Assembly: GCA_002385265.1 (NCBI GenBank)
Contig: DGDD01000264.1
Span: 1-19,938, forward strand
Direction of reading: 5' to 3'
From: Chitinophagaceae bacterium UBA3961
Lineage (GTDB): Bacteria > Bacteroidota > Bacteroidia > Chitinophagales > Chitinophagaceae
DNA: 19,938 nt
A program made the position numbers and the translations under genes. Positions 15,281 to 19,938 of the stretch are shown here, piece by piece; position 1 is the first letter of the stretch, and each line of letters begins with the position of its first letter. The notes under the pieces are model-generated. The model worked only from the letters and a program-made list of their open reading frames with translations. It was not told where the DNA came from and searched no databases.

Positions 15281-16747
15281 ATGTTCGAACAGACTTTTAA
15301 GAATATTGATGATATACTTCACAAAGACGCTGGTTGTGGCAGTGAATTGGATTATGTAGAGCAAACCTCCTGGATTCTATTTCTAAAATATCTAGATGAT
15401 TTTGAAAAAGATCGTGCTACAGCTGCCGAACTTACCGGAAAATCTTACACCAATATTATCGATAAGAAATTCCAGTGGTCAGTTTGGGCCGCACCCAAGG
15501 GAAAGGACGGCAAATTGGACCACCACAAGGCTATGACGGGTGACGATCTCACCGATTTCGTAAACGGTAAGCTATTCAATTACCTAAAAAAGTTCAAGCA
15601 TTCTGCCGAAAGTGCTGCAACCATCGAATACAAAATAGGAGAAATTTTCAGTGAGCTAAAAAACCGAATCCAAAGCGGCTATAACCTACGAGAAGTAATC
15701 AACCTAATTGACCAGCTTCGTTTCCGAACCCATGCCGAAAAGCATGAAATGAGCCACCTCTATGAAGACAAGATCAAAAACATGGGGAATGCAGGTAGAA
15801 ATGGAGGTGAATATTATACCCCAAGACCTCTTATTACCACCATTATTAAGGTAGTGGCTCCGAAAATAGGAGACAAAATTTACGACGGTGCGGCAGGTTC
15901 CGCTGGATTCCTATGTGAAGCGTTCAACTACTTAAAATCAAGTAAATCGCTTTCCTCAAAAGAAACAGAAATTCTTCAAAAGCATAGCTTCTATGGGAAA
16001 GAAAAGAAATCTCTTGCCTATATCTTAGGTGTAATGAACATGATATTACACGGAGTTGAAGCCCCGAATATTATACACACGAATACACTGGCTGAAAATC
16101 TTGCAGATATTCAGGAAAAAGACCGTTACGACGTGGTATTAGCCAATCCGCCTTTTGGTGGGAAGGAACGTGCTGAAGTCCAACAAAACTTCCCCATTAA
16201 AACAGGCGAAACAGCCTCTCTCTTTTTACAACATTTTATTAAAATACTAAAGGCAGGCGGCAAGGCAGGTATTGTCATTAAGAATACTTTTTTAAGCAAT
16301 ACCGACAATGCAACTGTTGCCATACGAAAAACCTTATTAGAAACCTGCAACTTGCATACTGTCTTGGATTTACCCGGTGGCACTTTTACCGGAGCTGGAG
16401 TAAAAACGGTTGTGCTGTTTTTTGAAAAAGGCAAGCCAACCAAAAAAGTCTGGTTTTATCAGCTAAATCTTGACCGGAATTTGGGAAAAACAAACCCTCT
16501 CAATGAAACTGATCTAGCAGAATTTGTGAAGCTGCAAAAGACTTTTGTGGAAAGCGATAATTCATGGACAGTTAATTTAAAAGACATTGACCAAAGCACA
16601 TTTGATTTAAGCGCAAAGAATCCGAATAAAAAAGACGAGACCACACTAAGATCTCCGGAAGTTATTTTGAAAGAGATGAGGCAATTAGATGAAGAAGCAG
16701 AGAATGTCAGAACCGTGATTAGTAGGATTCTGGGATTACATGATTAA
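15281..16747 (+). CDS. hsdM: type I restriction-modification system, methyltransferase subunit HsdM
   Basis: N6-adenine DNA methyltransferase subunit; with HsdS it methylates the host recognition site and with HsdR completes the restriction complex. The 488 residues include the N-terminal helical HsdM domain (FEQTFKNIDDILHKDAGCGS, about 1-150) and GGEYYTPRPLI (175-185). The AdoMet-binding motif I appears as YDGAAGSAGFLCEA (201-214), an AGSAG variant of the usual CGTGG. The catalytic NPPF is at 289-292, followed by GG. The C-terminal region LRSPEVILKEMRQLDEEAENV is helical. The catalytic motifs are intact, so it should be active. It opens the operon; the next intact gene is hsdS, after a broken GxxExxY gene. 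Confidence 0.96.
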   Translation: MFEQTFKNIDDILHKDAGCGSELDYVEQTSWILFLKYLDDFEKDRATAAELTGKSYTNIIDKKFQWSVWAAPKGKDGKLDHHKAMTGDDLTDFVNGKLFNYLKKFKHSAESAATIEYKIGEIFSELKNRIQSGYNLREVINLIDQLRFRTHAEKHEMSHLYEDKIKNMGNAGRNGGEYYTPRPLITTIIKVVAPKIGDKIYDGAAGSAGFLCEAFNYLKSSKSLSSKETEILQKHSFYGKEKKSLAYILGVMNMILHGVEAPNIIHTNTLAENLADIQEKDRYDVVLANPPFGGKERAEVQQNFPIKTGETASLFLQHFIKILKAGGKAGIVIKNTFLSNTDNATVAIRKTLLETCNLHTVLDLPGGTFTGAGVKTVVLFFEKGKPTKKVWFYQLNLDRNLGKTNPLNETDLAEFVKLQKTFVESDNSWTVNLKDIDQSTFDLSAKNPNKKDETTLRSPEVILKEMRQLDEEAENVRTVISRILGLHD

Positions 16748-16787
16748 AGCCACTTCTTGAAGCCAATGAATCAATTATTTCAAAAAC

Positions 16788-17158
16788 GTGAAAGAGGATG
16801 AACTAACACATAAGAACATCGGGGCAGCTATGGAGGTGCACAAGCACTTGGGTAATGGATTTCAGGAAGTAGTATATCAAAGAGCATTGGCCATTGAGAT
16901 ACAGTTGCAGGAGATCAATTTTATTCGAGAGCAAGAAATGCCCCTACAGTACAAAGGCATTAATGTAGGAACCAGGCGTGATGACTTTTTGTTGAAGACA
17001 AAATAATGGTATAAATAAAAGCGATGATTAATTTAGAAGACGTCCACTTAGCTCAAGCAATGAATTATTTGGAAGCCGACAACTTGGAAATTGGACTTCT
17101 ATTAAACTTTGGAGCCAAAAGCCTTCAATTTAAAAGAGTACATAACAACAAAATGTAG
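16788..17158 (+). pseudogene. broken GxxExxY protein gene
   Basis: The first frame (GTG start, 72 residues, stop 17004-17006) begins KEDELTHKNIGAAMEVHKHL and carries the family signature GFQEVVY. It reads RRDDFLLKTK, where the family normally has RRxDFLVEDK. Shifting one base near 16990-16994 restores EDKIMV, then a stop at 17012-17014 stands where VEIKA needs its glutamate (V-stop-IKA). The same frame then runs intact through MINLEDVHLAQAMNYL and ADNLEIGLLLNFGAKSL to a stop at 17158. So there is at least one frameshift and one nonsense change, the latter at the putative nuclease-type catalytic position. Intact homologues are about 120-130 residues, matching the combined span. It lies between hsdM and hsdS. 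Confidence 0.88.
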
Positions 17159-17161
17159 CAA

Positions 17162-17314
17162 CCAAAAATCAGGACATAAAGACAATCAGGCAGAATAAGG
17201 GTTCAGACAAAAGCCCAAAAACTTGAAAATTCTGAATCCATTAATTGACAAAGATGATCAAAACAGAATCAAAATCAAGAAATCAAGAAAATCCCAAAAA
17301 TCAGGGTTCAGACA
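17162..17314. repeat. paired CCAAAAATCAGG / AGGGTTCAGACA blocks around the hsdS start
   Basis: CCAAAAATCAGG occurs at 17162-17173 and 17294-17305. AGGGTTCAGACA occurs at 17198-17209 and 17303-17314. In the second copy the two blocks overlap into one 21-base unit; in the first they are split by 24 bases. The second copy lies inside the hsdS reading frame and encodes its first residues. Confidence 0.65.
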
Positions 17315-18453
17315 GGAAATATCGAGGTTTGGAAATAAAAACAATAGGTGATGTATGTACAAGTAAATCATCTAACGTTTCACAGAACAGACTAGAAGGC
17401 GATGAAGGTGAGTATCCGATCTTTGGGGCAAGCGGTTTGATTAAAAAAGTAAGTTTTTATCACCAAGACAACCCTTATTTATCAATCGTAAAAGACGGCT
17501 CAGGTGTTGGCAGAGTAACAAAAATGGAAGCCTACACTTCTGTAATTGGTACATTGCAGTACATTTTACCAAAAGAAAATATTGACTTAGACTACCTGCA
17601 CTACGCCTTAATGTCGGTTGACTTTAAAAAGTATATTGCCGGAGCTGCGATTCCACACATCTATTTTAAGGACTATAAAAACGAACCCTTTCTATGGATG
17701 CCTCTTCCCGAACAACAACGCATTGTTTCCATTTTAAACGAAGCATTTGCCGCAATAGACAAAGCAAAAGCCAATGCAGAACAAAATCTTAAAAATGCGA
17801 GAGAGCTTTTTGAAAGTTCTTTGGAAGGTGTGTTTGAGAAAGCAGGAGTTAATTGGAAAGAGAAAAGCCTCGAAGAACTTGTAGATGAAAGATGCACGCT
17901 CTCATATGGCATCGTTCAACCAGGAGAAGAGTTTGAAGGTGGCATACCTATTGTAAGGCCGACAGACCTAACCAGCAAATATATAAAAATTGAAGGATTG
18001 AAAAGAATAGATCCAAGATTAGCCGATGGCTACAAAAGGACCATGCTAGCCGGCGATGAGCTACTTTTATGTGTTAGAGGCACAACTGGAGTTGTATCAA
18101 TTGCTACTACCGAACTTAAGGGATCTAATGTCACTAGAGGTATTGTTCCGATACGATTTAACAAGAATATACTAAATCAAGAATTTGGATACTATTTACT
18201 TATTTCAAATTATGTACAAAAGCAAATTAGATCTAAAACTTATGGCACCGCATTAATGCAAATTAATATCGGAGATTTAAGAAACCTCACAGCGCCATAT
18301 CCTTCGTTAGAAGAACAAATAAGTATCACCCGTCAATTAGATGCCTTAAGGGACGATAGTCAAAAGTTGGAAGTGTTATATCAGAAGAAAATAGAAAATC
18401 TCAATGAACTAAAAAAAAGCATACTAAAAAAAGCCTTTTCGGGAGAACTGTAA
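17254..18453 (+). CDS. hsdS: type I restriction-modification system, specificity subunit HsdS
   Basis: DNA-recognition subunit of the type I complex. The ATG at 17254 (399 residues) is preferred over a TTG three codons earlier. Architecture: first target-recognition domain about 27-150, first conserved helical spacer starting LPEQQRIVSILNEAF (151-165), second recognition domain about 201-350, and second spacer starting SLEEQISITRQLDALRD and ending LKKSILKKAFSGEL, the standard HsdS C-terminus. Both halves are complete, implying a bipartite target whose sequence cannot be read by eye. Residues 1-25 (TESKSRNQENPKNQGSDRK) are polar, outside the usual HsdS start, and encoded by the repeat block described at 17294-17314. 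The next gene starts 18 bases after the stop. Confidence 0.94.
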   Translation: MIKTESKSRNQENPKNQGSDRKYRGLEIKTIGDVCTSKSSNVSQNRLEGDEGEYPIFGASGLIKKVSFYHQDNPYLSIVKDGSGVGRVTKMEAYTSVIGTLQYILPKENIDLDYLHYALMSVDFKKYIAGAAIPHIYFKDYKNEPFLWMPLPEQQRIVSILNEAFAAIDKAKANAEQNLKNARELFESSLEGVFEKAGVNWKEKSLEELVDERCTLSYGIVQPGEEFEGGIPIVRPTDLTSKYIKIEGLKRIDPRLADGYKRTMLAGDELLLCVRGTTGVVSIATTELKGSNVTRGIVPIRFNKNILNQEFGYYLLISNYVQKQIRSKTYGTALMQINIGDLRNLTAPYPSLEEQISITRQLDALRDDSQKLEVLYQKKIENLNELKKSILKKAFSGEL

Positions 18454-18471
18454 AATAAAATCAAAAAAAAT

Positions 18472-19893
18472 ATGAAATTAAAGCATTATGATATAGAGAT
18501 CCCGAAAGACAACCCATTTCAGAATTGCAAACTAGAAAGGAAAAAGTATGCACAAAATCTCACAGATATCGTTGATAATAATGCCGATGGCTTTGTCTTG
18601 GCAATAAATAACGAATGGGGGGCTGGCAAAACCACCTTCGTTAAAATGTGGCGGCAAGAGCTAAACAACAATAAATTTAAAACACTCTACTTTAATGCAT
18701 GGGAGAATGATTTTGACACAAACCCTTTAGTAGCTTTCATTTCGGAACTGAAGGAAGTCTCAGATAACAAGTCAAAAAAAAACCTCAAATCTTTGCTTGA
18801 AAAAGGAGCGCTATTGGTAAAAAATGTAGCTCCCAAGCTAATAAAAGGAATCGTAAAAAAGCACGTTGCAGATATAGATGAAAATATAATTGATTCAATT
18901 GAGGAAACAGCTAAATCTTCTCTTGAAATTTTAGAAGAAGAGATAAAACTTTACACTCAAAAGAAACAAACTATAATTGAATTTAGAAATGAGCTTACAA
19001 CTTTTGCTAACTCTGTTAGTACCGGCAAACCTTTGGTCTTTATAATCGATGAATTGGATCGCTGCAGGCCAACTTACGCTGTAGAACTTTTAGAGCAGAT
19101 AAAACATATATTCTTAGTTCCCGGGATCATTTTTATTTTAGCAATCGACAAAGAGCATTTGAAAGCATCGGTTAAAGGATTCTATGGAACAGATCAAATT
19201 GATGCAGACGAGTATTTAAGGAGATTTATTGACCTAGAATATTCTATACCAAGACCCTCCAATATAGAATTCTCAAACTATCTATTTAATTACTTCGATT
19301 TGGGAACATTTTTTAACTCGAAAGAAAGACTTAGGCAAAGAGTCTTTGCATCTGATGCACCAACTTTCCTAAGAATGGCTCAAATTTTGTTCGACAGAAA
19401 AAATGTCACTTTAAGGCAACAAGAAAAAGCGTTTGCATTTGCACGATTAATACTGAATACTATTCCAAAGACTCAATACTGCTTTCCTACATTGCTGTTT
19501 GTTCTAATATATTTTAAAATGTTCAAAAGTAGTGTTTACAAGAAACTTGATGACCGAAGTCTTTCCATTAATGAACTTATAGACGAATTCGATAATTTGT
19601 TTAACCAACATACAAGTGAATTAGATGAGTTGAACCTGGTTTTTATTCTCGCGATGTTACTACATTTTTATAGCAATGACCTACAAAGAGATTTGAGACA
19701 ACCTCTTATCACAAGAAACAATAAAGGAGAGATAATTAGTCAATATTCTTCTAAACTTGAGCGAACAAAGGAGCAGTCATTAGCGAACTATCTTGATTCA
19801 CTGTCAAATCAACATGAGTTTAGTCATTTAGGGTTAATCTATTTGACTAGTAAGATAAACGTCACAGAGCCAATATTAAAAGACAATTTATGA
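18472..19893 (+). CDS. KAP-family P-loop NTPase embedded in the hsd operon
   Basis: Predicted ATPase of the KAP family, several members of which are linked to phage exclusion (PifA of plasmid F). The 473 residues show Walker A NEWGAGKTT (47-55), where the first glycine of the usual GxWGxGK[ST] is Asn47; the family block YFNAWEND (73-80); Walker B VFIIDELDRCRP (189-200); ILAIDKEHL (222-230) and a YLRRFIDLEYSIP block (248-260). Many KAP proteins carry membrane helices inserted between Walker A and B. Here that insert (about 100-175) is amphipathic and charged, so the protein looks soluble. The C-terminal 200 residues are helical with no recognised domain. It starts 18 bases after hsdS and its stop overlaps the hsdR start (ATGA), so it is an integral operon member. 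Its role in the system is not established. Confidence 0.88.
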   Translation: MKLKHYDIEIPKDNPFQNCKLERKKYAQNLTDIVDNNADGFVLAINNEWGAGKTTFVKMWRQELNNNKFKTLYFNAWENDFDTNPLVAFISELKEVSDNKSKKNLKSLLEKGALLVKNVAPKLIKGIVKKHVADIDENIIDSIEETAKSSLEILEEEIKLYTQKKQTIIEFRNELTTFANSVSTGKPLVFIIDELDRCRPTYAVELLEQIKHIFLVPGIIFILAIDKEHLKASVKGFYGTDQIDADEYLRRFIDLEYSIPRPSNIEFSNYLFNYFDLGTFFNSKERLRQRVFASDAPTFLRMAQILFDRKNVTLRQQEKAFAFARLILNTIPKTQYCFPTLLFVLIYFKMFKSSVYKKLDDRSLSINELIDEFDNLFNQHTSELDELNLVFILAMLLHFYSNDLQRDLRQPLITRNNKGEIISQYSSKLERTKEQSLANYLDSLSNQHEFSHLGLIYLTSKINVTEPILKDNL

Positions 19894-19938
19894 ACGAAGC
19901 AGAAACCAGAGCAGAACTCATAGACCCCAAACTAAAAG
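19890..19938 (+). CDS. hsdR: type I restriction endonuclease subunit HsdR, N-terminal fragment
   Basis: Sixteen codons before the window end read MNEAETRAELIDPKLK. This resembles the start of HsdR proteins (ETRAxLIDPxLxxxGW). Operon position after hsdM and hsdS supports the call. The ATG overlaps the KAP stop codon as ATGA, implying coupled translation. The nuclease and helicase domains are outside the window. Confidence 0.8.
   Translation, partial: MNEAETRAELIDPKLK

Noticed and set aside
1..19938. CRISPR array, rRNA or tRNA genes, insertion sequences
   Set aside because: No regularly spaced identical repeats with unique spacers, no cloverleaf, no rRNA-like sequence and no transposase frame were found.

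Overview
The window looks like chromosomal DNA of a Bacteroidota bacterium, probably of the Chitinophagaceae or a near relative. The grounds are the contiguous mreB-mreC-mreD-mrdA-rodA cell-shape cluster, a tryptophan 2,3-dioxygenase of the long bacterial type, near absence of Shine-Dalgarno sequences, one TAnnTTTG promoter box, and intergenic spaces full of short GC-rich dispersed repeats (CGCAGCG-type and CACAGATT-type) on an AT-rich background. The family assignment is inference; the phylum is fairly secure.

Layout. (1) 1-6554, minus strand: cell elongation machinery in the order mreB, mreC, mreD, mrdA (PBP2), rodA. mreC/mreD and mrdA/rodA overlap by 4 bases. mreD and mrdA are separated by 278 bases of repeats and purine-rich sequence. 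(2) 6744-9155, minus strand: tryptophan 2,3-dioxygenase and purD, separated by a clear terminator. (3) 9410-13275, plus strand: two unrelated oligopeptide transporters, a POT/PTR2 proton-coupled symporter and an OPT-family carrier. Each is followed by a perfect-stem terminator built on the same AGCACAGA arm. (4) 13703-19938, plus strand: an AT-richer accessory block. It holds an orphan lipoprotein, a winged-helix plus PD-(D/E)XK nuclease-like protein, and a type I restriction-modification operon: hsdM, a broken GxxExxY gene, hsdS, a KAP-family P-loop NTPase, and the first 16 codons of hsdR, cut by the window end.

How they work together. MreB, MreC, MreD, PBP2 and RodA form the elongasome: RodA polymerises glycan, PBP2 crosslinks it, and MreBCD position the complex. 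In the accessory block HsdM and HsdS would form the methyltransferase, and HsdR, mostly outside the window, would supply translocation and cleavage. The KAP NTPase lies 18 bases after hsdS and overlaps hsdR by 4 bases (ATGA), so it is embedded in the restriction operon and probably co-translated with HsdR. That arrangement, with a stand-alone PD-(D/E)XK protein just upstream, is the best candidate for an uncharacterised defence assembly here.

Limits: all calls are by eye from sequence and translation. No database search, structure prediction or codon statistics were run.
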